33,641 nucleotides of DNA from an uncultured Clostridium sp. (GCA_947364715.1 CANAUI010000012.1:1-33641); one strand, 5' to 3'; counted from the stretch's first letter, positions 8,685-17,400 are shown. Notes: a model not told the origin generated them from the letters alone. Made by a program: numbers and translations.

Positions 8685-9393
8685 TTATTTTTTACTTTCT
8701 TTACTAAATTTATTAAATAAAATTCCAACCACATGAACAATTCTAGTTGAATTATTATTTGCAATTGTTTTTCCTAATGCCTTTCCTCCAACAGTTAAAG
8801 CAGAAACTAGAGCACTTAATAAAAATTGGACATCAAACCTCAAACAAAACTGATTAGTAATTTTTACTGCAATCAATGCACTAATTGCCCCACTTAATAC
8901 TCCGACAAATATCACCAATAACATCTGCACATATATTGGCAACTCTAGGTGCATTTCTAATTAATTTAATAGAATCTTTTGAGCCTTTTACTTTTTTTGT
9001 TGCTTTTGCATGAAATTCATTTTCATTTGCAACAGTTACAGCTACACCTATAATATCAAATATAATACCTACTAATATGACAGCTATTAAAATAAATATA
9101 GCTGGTATTAAACTTAAATTAGATACTCCATTTGTTGATATATATGAAAATACAATAGATAATATAAATGTTATGATAAAGACTTCTATAAACCATTTAA
9201 TATTTTCATCTTTCTTTTTTTCTTTTTCTTTCTTCCTTTTAGTTTGTTTTATTTTTTCTTTTACTTCTTCTATTTCTATTTCATTTTCTTTTTCTGTTTT
9301 TGCATTTTTTTCTCTTATTGTCTTTTTCATTTCTTCAATTTCTTCTTTATGTATTTTACATTTTTCATTTTTTGCTTTTTCTTTCAATTTTAT
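8685..9393 (-). CDS. oapA: OLE-RNA-associated membrane protein OapA, read through +1 shift at CGG
   Basis: Skipping one base joins two segments into a protein of about 233-235 residues: a charged, coiled-coil-like N-terminus of about 60 residues, then four hydrophobic segments. Between segments 2 and 3 runs FDIIGVAVTVANENEFHAKA, TKKVKGSKDSIKLIRNAP and VIGDICGVLSGA, the pattern I know from OapA proteins, which are distantly related to DUF21/CNNM domains. The first frame (to 8905) ends in GDIC followed by CGG; dropping the C gives GDIC-GVLSGAISALIA. The gene directly follows a roughly 600-nt structured RNA, the known arrangement of OLE RNA and OapA. The start is TTG at 9387, or AUA two codons upstream at 9393, which sits 8 bases from GGAG. 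The long charged N-terminal extension is unusual. Confidence 0.75.
8902..8904 (-). other. +1 shift site: in-frame CGG in oapA
   Basis: Minus strand reads GAT ATT TGT CGG AGT ATT. CGG is in frame (161 codons after 9387). Removing its C gives TGT GGA GTA TTA AGT, that is C-G-V-L-S, the conserved GDICG(I/V)(I/L)SGA segment of the family. Confidence 0.85.
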
Positions 9394-9444
9394 ACTATCC
9401 TCTCCTTATTTATATTTTTTTAAATTGTACTTTTAATTTTTATA

Positions 9445-9484
9445 TTCAAAAGAGGAAATTTGGATTTTCCCAAGATTTCCTCTT
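9445..9484 (-). terminator. Rho-independent terminator-like hairpin at the 3' end of the OLE-like RNA
   Basis: Arms AAGAGGAAAT (9484-9475) and ATTTCCTCTT (9459-9450) pair over 10 bp, with a further TTGG/CCAA extension and a short loop, followed by TTTTG. The weak U-tract would allow read-through into oapA, whose RBS begins about 40 bases later. Confidence 0.75.
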
Positions 9485-10086
9485 AATACTTTTTGTTTGA
9501 GATGGTAAAAGTCTAAGTAAATTTTACAGTTTAGGTCTGGTCGAATTTCTCTATTTCCCACATAGCATTACTGCTATTGCCGTTTCCGTTTAAGGGAAAT
9601 ATCTATAGAAACTATAGCTACCAGATTGCCACTTAAATCTGTACCTTAATCCAAAGACTTCTATGCTTTTACAAAAGCAAACATTCTAGAAGTTTTCCTT
9701 AACACACTTAATAAGCTTATTAGTCCTTTTTGCAAATGAAATTTCATAAGTACAGTAAAACTAATTTGGCCAAAACTATATTTTACTAATTATTTAATCC
9801 CAATACATTCACTCAAGACAGGCTACTCTGTGCTTTTTGTGTCTTGGCACTCATCACAGGTTACTCCTAAATTATGTATAATTATATTCTATTATCATCA
9901 ATTTAAGCCTCCGCGAAACCAGGGAATCTTATATATGCCATTATATAATACCCAAATCTCTTACTCCCTGAACACACACAAACCTGGCGTTTCGCGCACA
10001 TTCAAAGAACTTCAACGATATGCCCTTTAGTGGATTTTTAGCCCCACCCTCATAAACTTAAGTGTGACTAGAATAATGCACCATCG
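9445..10086 (-). ncRNA. ole: Large structured RNA, probable OLE RNA
   Basis: This interval of about 640 bases has no open frame of quality, is richer in G and C than its surroundings, and is bounded by a consensus promoter and a terminator. Long-range and local helices can be read on the minus strand: CGCGAAA-CG-CCAGG (9996-9983) with CCTGG-TTTCGCG (9923-9912); CAAGACA with TGTCTTG (9814-9820 with 9840-9846); the GCTTTTGTAAAAGC hairpin near 9678; CTATAG-TTT-CTATAG near 9610; and ATAGCA-TTAC-TGCTAT near 9572. Size, structure and the directly following oapA-like gene match OLE (ornate, large, extremophilic) RNA, which acts at the membrane with OapA in stress resistance. The identification rests mainly on synteny and size. 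Confidence 0.7.
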
Positions 10087-10092
10087 CAATAT

Positions 10093-10121
10093 ATTATACA
10101 ATATACATATTGAATCTACAA
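10093..10121 (-). promoter_or_regulatory. Promoter of the OLE-like RNA
   Basis: A perfect -10 TATAAT (10098-10093) stands 17 bases from a weak -35 TTGTAG (10121-10116). The predicted transcript start is near 10086, just before the structured region. Confidence 0.7.
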
Positions 10122-10230
10122 ATTTAATTTTTGCCATATTTTAACAAGTATGGATTTGTTTTCTTTATAACATTTGCATTTTGAACTATTTCATTGAATT
10201 TCTCTTCTTAACTTTGTTTTTCTCTATCTT

Positions 10231-10806
10231 TTAATATCCTATAAATTCTTTTAATTCTTTCTTTGTTTCTTCAAAATCTCTATCATTTGCAATATTTCTT
10301 ACTTTAATATTTGTATATTTTTCTTGTATCTCTTTTGCCATTTCTAAATATACTCTTTGTTGGTTAATACTATTTTCAGCTTCAAATTTAGAAGCTTTAA
10401 AAACTGCTTTATCTTTTCTATCTAATCTTTTATTATATTCTTCTATATCTTTTAAGTATAATGTTATATAATATATTTCAAAATCTAGTTTACTAAATTC
10501 TGCTAATAATTTTTCATATATATCTGTAAATGTATAATCTTTTTTTCCTAGCCTACAATAATTTTCTTCTGTAAAAAATGTTCTATCAAATACTAAATTA
10601 ATACTTTTATTTTCCATCTTTTTTATATATTCTAATAGATTAACATACATATCTTCTGCTTTTTTCTTGCCTTCTACAGAAATATCTGAAGTTCCACATA
10701 ATCTATATAAATTTGTATAACTTAATGAATATCTTAAAAAATCTGTTACTGTTGTTTTTCCTGCTCCTTGTGCACCTTCTACTACAATTAACTTTGAATT
10801 TGCCAT
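10231..10806 (-). CDS. P-loop nucleoside/nucleotide kinase-like protein
   Basis: This protein of about 191 residues begins KLIVVEGAQGAGKTTVTDFL, with a clear Walker A motif (GAQGAGKTT), a DR.F motif (VFDRTFFTEE, about residue 74) and an R-rich lid-like segment (YNKRLDRKDK, about 125), the layout of thymidylate-kinase and deoxynucleoside-kinase-like P-loop enzymes. The substrate is not clear. I chose the ATG at 10806, because the AAAGGAAG upstream of it is a good RBS; the longer frame from 10827 would have that RBS inside its own coding sequence. It lies downstream of the 38-residue gene and the sigma-like operon, in the same direction, and upstream of the OLE promoter. Confidence 0.75.
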   Translation of the reverse strand: MANSKLIVVEGAQGAGKTTVTDFLRYSLSYTNLYRLCGTSDISVEGKKKAEDMYVNLLEYIKKMENKSINLVFDRTFFTEENYCRLGKKDYTFTDIYEKLLAEFSKLDFEIYYITLYLKDIEEYNKRLDRKDKAVFKASKFEAENSINQQRVYLEMAKEIQEKYTNIKVRNIANDRDFEETKKELKEFIGY

Positions 10807-10848
10807 TTTTAATCTGCTTCCTTTCATAATTCATAAAAAATTTTTTTA

Positions 10849-10965
10849 CTATATTTTTTTATCTTCTTTATTATTTTCTTCTTCTTTTTTTCTTAACATA
10901 TTATTGATGGAATTTAATATATCTTCTGGACTCTCGTCAAAATCATCTTTCATAACCTGTAACAC
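10849..10965 (-). CDS. Small acidic/charged protein, 38 residues
   Basis: A short frame starts at GTG (10965) behind a perfect AAGGAGGAG RBS 6 bases upstream and encodes 38 residues, starting MLQVMKDDFDESPEDILNSI and ending in a Lys/Glu-rich tail. There is no membrane segment or known motif; it looks helical. It ends 43 bases before the kinase start and lies 78 bases downstream of the repeat protein, so it may belong to the same transcript. Function unknown; the RBS and coding-like composition are the support. Confidence 0.6.
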   Translation of the reverse strand: MLQVMKDDFDESPEDILNSINNMLRKKEEENNKEDKKI

Positions 10966-11043
10966 TTTTATCTCCTCCTTTGTCTTTTTTATTATACTAT
11001 TTCATATTTTTATTTTCAATATTTTATCTTCAAACTTCTCATC

Positions 11044-11502
11044 TTACCTTTTTGCTTCTTCAAATAATAATTTTCTAATTTTTAGTAAATCTTCTCTGTC
11101 TATATCATGCAAATCTATAGTTTCATTTTTTACACGATTATATAACTCGAATATTCTGTTTTTTTCATTTATTCTATTATCAAATTTATAAATATTTAAT
11201 TCTGTAATATCATGGTTTAATTTATCTTTCTTTAAACTTATTTCAGAATTCAAAATAGCTATAATTTTTTTTGATTGTTCCTCAGTCAATTTATTTAAAT
11301 TATACTGACCATTTTTTACTTTATTATAAATTTCAAAAAACTCCTTTTTTTCATTTAAATCATTTTCCATTTGATTACTATTTAATTTAGAATTATTATT
11401 ACCTATTAAATTAACATCTTTTGGGATTTCTAATTGCTTTATTTGTTTTCTTGAAATAATATTTTTAAAAAATTGTTTTATTTTATTAATAAAATTTCTC
11501 AT
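11044..11502 (-). CDS. Unknown protein with two internal repeats
   Basis: This 152-residue protein has a basic N-terminus (NKIKQFFKNIISRKQ) and then two copies of a module of about 35 residues: EKKEFFEIYNKVKNGQYNLN... near residues 51-87 and EKNRIFELYNRVKNETIDLH... near 112-148. Each copy has a conserved FEx(Y)N(K/R)VKN core followed by an acidic helix. I know no family for this module. The ATG overlaps the stop of the sigma-like gene (ATGA), so the two are translationally coupled and probably work together, for instance as a partner of the sigma-like protein. That is inference from context only. Confidence 0.75.
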   Translation of the reverse strand: MRNFINKIKQFFKNIISRKQIKQLEIPKDVNLIGNNNSKLNSNQMENDLNEKKEFFEIYNKVKNGQYNLNKLTEEQSKKIIAILNSEISLKKDKLNHDITELNIYKFDNRINEKNRIFELYNRVKNETIDLHDIDREDLLKIRKLLFEEAKR

Positions 11503-14031
11503 TTATACCTCTCATCTTTTTTTATTTCTGCTTCTAATTCTTTTTTACGTCGTTTTTTATCTTTTTCGCTTTTTATTTCACTTGATATTTGTATTATCAT
11601 TTCGTCTAATTCATTCAGTTCACTTAAAAGTTTTGATATTTCAGTTAAGTAGTCTTCACTATTGTTTTCTACTTTCTGCTCTTTTGAATGTTTTTTATAT
11701 TTATTTTGTGAGTTAAGTTTAGCTTTTTGCATACTAAAATCAAAACTTTCTATATTAACCCCTTCTACAATTTGATTTCTTTTTCTTTCTTTGCCATATA
11801 TTCTCTCATATTTCCTAAGTTCTTCTTTGCCTATATAATATTCCTTAAGCCTTTTATATATATATGGTCTTTTTAAAGCTCTGTTTTGTATTAAACGTAC
11901 TGCTTCTGATGAAATATTCAATCTGTGACCGAATTTCTTCTAATGTTTTTAGTTTACCATCATCCAAGCCACATCTTAGTTCAACAACTTCCCTTTGTTT
12001 TGGAGTTAATGTATCTACTCCCTCTCTCAATTTTTTATTCGTTTCAGGTATTTGTGCTACTATCTCTACATTTCTTGTGTCATCCTCAATATACATTCCT
12101 TCTTCAACTTCTTCATCTATATATACCCCATTTAAAATTGGATTTCTTTCTATTTCTTGGACTCTTTCGTCATCTAGTAAATTACTTATTATTAGTTCTT
12201 CATCATCCTTATATAAATCATCATATTCAAGATGATAATTTATATATTTCTTTAGTTTTTCTAATTTTGAATCTTCTTTTGAATCTTCTTTTGAATCTTC
12301 AATTCCCAAAAACTTTTTAATTTCTTCATCTGTTGGTTGTCTATTAACATTCTTTAGATTTTCTTCTTCAAATTCCTCTAATCTTTGCCATTGTTTTTCC
12401 AAACTTTCAAGATTACTTTTGCTTTCTCTCCATTCTTTTACTACAGCACGATATATCCTTGGTATCGCATAAGTAGAAAATTTTTTTCCGGTGCCAATAT
12501 CATATTCATCTACAGCTCTAATTAGTTCTTCCATCGCAATTTGTTCCAAATCTTTTCTTTCAATTTTATACTTTCTTAAACTTTTTGAATACTTATAACT
12601 TACTGTCCATCTTGCCATTCTAATATTATGTACAATTAATTTATGTCTTATATCTTGATACTCCTTTGACTTTGTATCTACACCTTTTTTCTTCATATTA
12701 TTTAATTGTGTGAATAATTTTTCTTGTTCCTTTTCATCTAATGGTTTTGGGGATTTCTGTCCCTCTTTTCTTTCATCATCTATTACATTATTTCTTGCTA
12801 ATTTTTCTTGCTTTAATGTGCTACTTTTCATTATTTCTTTGTTTTCTTTTTGTAGTTTAATAAATTTTTTTATTTCTTCGATATCTCTTATCACTTCAGA
12901 AGTCGGCTCTTGGTTATCTGAAATACTTTTATTTATTTTTTCTTTCATTTCTTTTAATTTGATTATAATTTGTTCTATGCTTTCTCTTGTTTCTTCATAT
13001 TCTAAATTTTCTTTATTTTTCTGTTTTGTTTTTTTACATGCAATATTATATCTTTGCTTATCCAAGTTTGACAATTTTTCATAATTCACATCTTTTAATA
13101 ATTCTGGGTCTGCTTTAGAAAGTATATATACATCTCCTAGGAAATCACCTTCATAGTCTTTAACATTATAAAATTGTTTTAATTCTGTCGCATTATTTTC
13201 CCTTGGATGAATACTAAACTGTCCATATCCAGGAACATCAAATCTAAATACATCTTTAAATATTCCATAGTTATATTCTGAATTATTTTGCAAGTCTTGC
13301 AAAACTTCTAACAAATATTTTTCTTTTTGTTTAAACATCCATCTACTTGCATTTATACAATATTCTATTACTTTGTTATTTTCCAATTCACTAACCTTTT
13401 CACTCCCTAATTGTTGTATCAATTTTCGTTTAGCATTTTCTGCCTTACTCTTTGTTTGTGAAAACATTTTTTCTATATTGTATTTTATTATTTTCCTATC
13501 ATTTATACAGTATCTATCCATTTGTGGGATTCTTTGGTATAATATCTTCTTTAACAAAAATTCGTACTTATTAGCCATTTTATTTAACATTTGAAGGTTT
13601 CTCATCTTTTTAACAATTAGTGAATCTTGTTCAAAATCTCTAGTATAGTCATCCCAATCTCTTATATCTTTATGGAAACAGTCATTATACTTATTTATTT
13701 CTTTTCCATCAAATTCTTCCATTGTTGAATACATATCTATTAACTCATTATATCTATTGGTTTCTAATTGGTCTCTTTGTATTCCATTTTTATTATAAAT
13801 ATCTATCATTTGCTCAATACTAGAAATGTCAAAATTATCTTGTTGAACTTCGTGTTCATCTAATCCATAATATTTGATTAAAAATATTTGCATCTCTGTT
13901 AAACCATTTTTAAAAGGGTCTTCCATTAAACCTATTATTATCTCTTCTAACATTTCTATTTCTTTTTTTATTTTTTCATTTTTAAGTTTCCTATCAGCAT
14001 TTTTTTCAACACGTTGATATGATTTTCCCAT
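11499..14031 (-). CDS. Very large sigma-70-like protein, read through +1 shift at CGG
   Basis: Joined across one skipped base this is 843 residues. The first 430 or so are charged, helical and unrecognised. A sigma region 2-like part follows near 440-530 (HNIRMARWTVSYKYSKSLRK, the DLEQIAMEELIRAVDEYD motif and FSTYAIPRIYRAVVKEWRE), then an acidic linker. Region 4 begins TLTPKQREVVELRCGLDDG and continues TLEEIGHRLNISSEAVRLIQNRALKR once the C of an in-frame CGG is skipped; without the skip the helix-turn-helix is destroyed and translation runs 25 residues to a stop. A basic, coiled-coil-like tail of about 110 residues follows. Region 3 is not obvious. Sigma factors of this size with such an N-terminus are unusual. 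It has a good RBS (AAGGAG) and overlaps the next gene. Confidence 0.8.
11929..11931 (-). other. +1 shift site: in-frame CGG in the sigma-like gene
   Basis: Minus strand reads GAA GAA ATT CGG TCA CAG. CGG is codon 701, in frame. Skipping C gives ATT GGT CAC AGA TTG AAT, encoding I-G-H-R-L-N, the standard start of the region 4 recognition motif (LEEIG..L..S...VR). Confidence 0.9.
12271..12300 (-). repeat. 12-bp tandem repeats encoding EDSK
   Basis: About two and a half copies of a 12-bp unit (plus-strand TTTTGAATCTTC) give an EDSKEDSKEDSK tract in the acidic linker between regions 2 and 4 of the sigma-like protein. Whole 12-bp changes would keep frame. Confidence 0.8.
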
Positions 14032-14404
14032 TTTTATTATTATCTCCTTACATTATTTATAATATATTTTTTAATATTATTGTCCTAAAAAGAGTATCTT
14101 CTTTTAACTAATAATAAAAAAACTTTTAAAGATTTAGTAAAAATCAGTTAGTTATTCTACTACTTTTAAAAAAGAATTAACTAATAGATAAAATTTTTTT
14201 ATAATAATTTTATATACTTGTAAAATATATTTTTCTTTTTATAATTATAACATATAACAAACTATGTACACAACTAAAAGACACTTAAAAATTCCAAGTA
14301 AACCTAATTTTAAGTATAATATGTCATTTTGAACTCAAAAAAACCGATAATTTTTATAAAAATACAATATTGAACAAATTGGGAATTCTCTATAATATAA
14401 GAAA

Positions 14405-14515
14405 GGCATGTATTAACGAAATCAAAGATTTCTATGCACACATGTGAAGACTGCTTCGCAGTACTTCACAAATATTAGAAGCCTAACCTTGTTGTATACG
14501 TAAAAATATTAAATA
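14405..14515. repeat. Degenerate palindromic element related to the 7770-7880 block
   Basis: Two hairpins are clear on the plus strand: GAAATC-AAA-GATTTC (about 14419-14433) and GTGAAG-ACTGC-TTC-GCAGT-A-CTTCAC (about 14446-14471). They are followed by TAACCTTGTTGTATACGTAA. The combination of an ATCAAAGAT hairpin and AACCTTGTT..TACGTAA also occurs in the same order in the 7770-7880 block, suggesting a common, IS-end-like origin. No protein gene is attached. Confidence 0.4.
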
Positions 14516-14550
14516 TGGTCAAGATAAAAGTCGATTTTTCTATACAATAA

Positions 14551-14578
14551 CAAAAAGATTAGAATCTTACTTCTAATC
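14551..14578 (-). terminator. Rho-independent terminator of the AAA_14 ATPase gene
   Basis: Perfect 8-bp stem GATTAGAA/TTCTAATC (14571-14578 with 14557-14564) with a 6-base loop, followed on the minus strand by TTTTTG. It lies 15 bases after the ATPase stop. Confidence 0.85.
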
Positions 14579-14592
14579 CCTCTTTGCTTATA

Positions 14593-15789
14593 TTAAAAAT
14601 TATCATCTAAAAGAAAGTCTATTAAATTCACATGTTTTATTCCATTAAATTCATATGTCAATTTATCTAATGTAATAACATATTTAGGGTAATTATCATT
14701 AATAACATTATAAGCTCCAAACTCTCTATTTTTTGTATCTTCATTTGGTATACTATAGGCTACTTGTATATATATCTTTTTGTCTGATTTCGTTGCAACA
14801 AAATCTATTTCTCCCTTTTTCGTTTTTCCAGTATATACATCATATCCTTTTATTAATAACTCATTGTATACAATATTTTCAATAGCATAAGATTTATCCA
14901 TTTCTGTTTTATTATTTTTTATTTGGGCTATTCCTAAATCTGTTACATAATATTTATTTAAAGTTTTTAATACAGCCCTTCCATGTACATCATATCTATA
15001 AACTTTTCTAATTAATAATGCTTTGCAAAGTGCATCCAAATATGAGTATATAGTTAATGTTGAAACATCTCTTCCTTCATTTTTTAAAAAGTTTATAATA
15101 TTTTCTGCCGAAAACTCTCTACCAATAGTATCTATAATATATTGTAAAATTAAATTAAATAAAGCTGTATCTCTAATTTTTAATCTTTCTACCACATCTC
15201 TTAATATAATAGAATCAAATACTCCATATAAATAATTTTTGATTGCTTCTTCTTTTTTAAATTCAAACCTATTAGGAAGGCTTCCCCATTTCATATAATT
15301 TTCAAATATCTCATAAGTAGATTTTTCTTCACCTAATAATTCTAATACTTCCTTATAAGATAGTGGATTTATCTTAAAGCTTACATATCTTCCTGAAAGT
15401 ACTGTTGATAGTTCTTCTGATAATAACCTACTATTTGAACCTGTTATAAATATGCTAACTTTTTTTGACGCTCTTAATGAATTTACTACCTTTTCAAATT
15501 TCTCAACATTTTGTATTTCGTCAAAAAATAAATAATATAACTTATCATCTTTCATTCTTTCTTTTATATACTCATTTAGTTCCTTATAATCTGTTAAATC
15601 CTCAAATTCTATAAATTCAAAATTCACATATATAATGTGGTCTTCATCAATATTTCTTTCTTTTAATTCTTGCATAATCTGTTCTAATATTACAGATTTA
15701 CCACATCTACGAATTCCTACTAAGATTTTAATCAAATCACTATCATAGAAGTCCCTAATTTTTTCCAAATATATTTCTCTCTTTAACAT
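14593..15789 (-). CDS. AAA_14 / DUF4143 ATPase
   Basis: This 398-residue protein has a Walker A motif in the form VGIRRCGKSVIL (about residues 26-37), a Walker B of the form LFFDEIQN (about 92-99) and a sensor-like FITGSNSRLL (about 117-126). The C-terminal half has DUF4143 features, including a winged-helix-like segment and the GEIDFVA nuclease-like motif near 326. Such ATPases are common in gut bacteria and archaea; their role is not established. I start it at the ATG at 15789 (RBS AGGTGAT); a GTG three codons upstream is possible. It has its own promoter, palindromic operator and terminator, so it is a single-gene unit, perhaps autoregulated. Confidence 0.9.
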   Translation of the reverse strand: MLKREIYLEKIRDFYDSDLIKILVGIRRCGKSVILEQIMQELKERNIDEDHIIYVNFEFIEFEDLTDYKELNEYIKERMKDDKLYYLFFDEIQNVEKFEKVVNSLRASKKVSIFITGSNSRLLSEELSTVLSGRYVSFKINPLSYKEVLELLGEEKSTYEIFENYMKWGSLPNRFEFKKEEAIKNYLYGVFDSIILRDVVERLKIRDTALFNLILQYIIDTIGREFSAENIINFLKNEGRDVSTLTIYSYLDALCKALLIRKVYRYDVHGRAVLKTLNKYYVTDLGIAQIKNNKTEMDKSYAIENIVYNELLIKGYDVYTGKTKKGEIDFVATKSDKKIYIQVAYSIPNEDTKNREFGAYNVINDNYPKYVITLDKLTYEFNGIKHVNLIDFLLDDNF

Positions 15790-15806
15790 GCTTATCACCT
15801 ATATTC

Positions 15807-15835
15807 ATTATAGTTCTTAATTTTATTTTTGTCAA
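15807..15835 (-). promoter_or_regulatory. Consensus promoter of the AAA_14 ATPase gene
   Basis: Perfect -35 TTGACA (15835-15830) and perfect -10 TATAAT (15812-15807) with a 17-base spacer. The -35 overlaps the palindrome at 15834-15861 by two bases. Confidence 0.93.
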
Positions 15836-15900
15836 GTTATTTTTATATACAAAAATAACTTTTTATATATGGTATTAATTTTTATATATGATAATAACTT
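15834..15900 (-). promoter_or_regulatory. Palindromic operator and upstream repeats
   Basis: A perfect inverted repeat, AAGTTATTTTT and AAAAATAACTT (15834-15844 and 15851-15861), with 6 bases between the arms, abuts the -35 box. Farther upstream the minus strand has three spaced copies of a TATATAAAAA core, about 19-21 bases apart, two of them next to further GTTATT half-sites. This looks like a binding region for a dimeric regulator, possibly acting cooperatively. Confidence 0.6.
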
Positions 15901-15906
15901 TTAAAT

Positions 15907-17367
15907 TTATAGTTGTTCTTCTTTTTGTTGTATCTCGTTTTGACGATATGACACAATTTTATATGTATTTTTATTGTCGAATATAATTTTTATTACTTTT
16001 GTAAAATTATCTTTTACTGGTTTTCCATATTCATCAATAATCAAACTCGCTTTATATTTCTTCAATGTATCAAATGTATTCATTAATCCCATTCCTGTGC
16101 CACCTTCTTTTGCATGTGTTGTACTTGGTTTTATTCCAAAATTGATTAATGTGTCTATTTCAAATTCTATGCCAGTATCATAAATATATAAACTATATTC
16201 TCCATCAATTAATCCTAATCTTACTAAAATACTTTTATTGATATTTTCTGAATGATTAATAGCTATAATTGCATTCTTTATCATATCTGCAATTAAAATT
16301 TCTAAATCTTCTTTTTCAATATATTTATTTGTCATGTGATTAATATTTCCATTTACTTGTAATTGAAAATCTATTTTATTTCTTATACATTCTGATTGCA
16401 TATATTTTAGCATATTATCAATTTCATTAACTTTTGTTTTTGTTAATTCTATACTGATTGTTTCATTTTGTATTTCTTTTGATAAGTTTTCTATTTTATC
16501 TTTTAGCTTCTTTTTACCTATTTCGAGATTGCTTGCTTCTATTTGTTTTAATTCATATTCTAATAATTTTTGCTTATGTGCGATTGAATGATTCTTTTTA
16601 TTAAGTTCTAAATTTTCTTTTTGTAATTCTTCTATCTCTTTATCCTTATTCTTTAAGTCCTTTTTCATTTCTTCTGTTTCTCTTTCTTGTATTTTCTGCT
16701 TGTAGTATAACTGCAAAGATTTTTTAATTGTGATAAACATTATGATGGAAAACAAGATAAGTCCTACTACTGTTCTACGAGTAAGTAACTTATCATAATT
16801 TGATATAATTACTGAACAAAATAGTATCATTACACTAATATTTAATATTAATAAATCTATATAATCATTTTTGTTTTCTTCTATCAAAAATGTAAAACCT
16901 TTTTTAAATCTTTTTACATTACAAAAAATACAAATAAAAATTGTATATAGAATTATTATTAAAATTAATCCTACATATATTTTCTGTATATTAAATAAAA
17001 TCGTTGGAATAACTGATATACTCACACTTAATGAAAATATACTATAATTTATACCCAAAGATATTATTGTTACTAATAATGAATATACAAATCTTTTCAT
17101 TATACATAGTTTAAATATTATACTAATTAATAAAATCATGAAAATTATATTATACGAAAATCCCAATGCTGTTTTTATAATTTTACATGCTATAGCTACA
17201 CCAATCATATATATAACAATTATTAAAGATTTTTTAAAACTATATTTTATTGTTTTATTTATTAGTTTAAAATTTATATAATATGTAAATACACACAGAC
17301 AAAATATCTTTATCGTATCAACAAAATTTGTCATATCTGCCAATCCTAAGCTCATAATAAAGTCCAT
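15907..17367 (-). CDS. Sensor histidine kinase, AgrC-like GHKL type
   Basis: This 486-residue membrane kinase has about six hydrophobic segments in the first 220 residues, a long coiled coil (about 220-330) containing HSIAHKQK with the likely phospho-acceptor histidine near 262, and a GHKL ATPase domain: N-box MIKNAIIAINHS, G1 box YIYDTGIEF, G2 box GGTGMGLMNT near 430. This layout (polytopic sensor plus HATPase_c_5) is that of peptide-sensing AgrC/ComD kinases. A 16-residue peptide gene lies 90 bases upstream on the same strand, separated by an attenuator-like terminator, and a Spo0A-like regulator lies upstream of that. I infer that the peptide is the signal or a leader, and that the regulator is the kinase partner. 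It starts at ATG 17367, behind AGAAGGA. Confidence 0.88.
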   Translation of the reverse strand: MDFIMSLGLADMTNFVDTIKIFCLCVFTYYINFKLINKTIKYSFKKSLIIVIYMIGVAIACKIIKTALGFSYNIIFMILLISIIFKLCIMKRFVYSLLVTIISLGINYSIFSLSVSISVIPTILFNIQKIYVGLILIIILYTIFICIFCNVKRFKKGFTFLIEENKNDYIDLLILNISVMILFCSVIISNYDKLLTRRTVVGLILFSIIMFITIKKSLQLYYKQKIQERETEEMKKDLKNKDKEIEELQKENLELNKKNHSIAHKQKLLEYELKQIEASNLEIGKKKLKDKIENLSKEIQNETISIELTKTKVNEIDNMLKYMQSECIRNKIDFQLQVNGNINHMTNKYIEKEDLEILIADMIKNAIIAINHSENINKSILVRLGLIDGEYSLYIYDTGIEFEIDTLINFGIKPSTTHAKEGGTGMGLMNTFDTLKKYKASLIIDEYGKPVKDNFTKVIKIIFDNKNTYKIVSYRQNEIQQKEEQL

Positions 17368-17400
17368 CTTTATTTTTCCTTCTATTTTATTTTTTTAATT

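Larger units (their letters stand above)
14032..14592. other. Gene-free interval
   Basis: About 560 bp without a supported gene. It contains the upstream region of the sigma-like operon (very AT-rich, no clear consensus promoter), the structured block at 14405-14515 and the terminator of the ATPase gene at 14551-14578. Confidence 0.6.

Noticed and set aside
9830-10030. 66-residue plus-strand frame
   Set aside because: It lies opposite the structured RNA, has no RBS and has non-protein-like composition.
9445-10086. RNase P RNA, tmRNA, SRP RNA, group II intron, or GOLLD/ROOL RNA
   Set aside because: None of the conserved blocks of RNase P, tmRNA or SRP are present, there is no GUGYG intron start with domain V, and no tRNA cluster or phage genes are nearby. 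OLE is favoured by the adjacent oapA-like gene.
15880-15900. CRISPR array in the AT-rich repeats before the AAA_14 gene
   Set aside because: Repeats are about 10 bp, imperfect, spaced by 19-21 bp and lie at a promoter; there are no unique spacers and no cas genes in the window.
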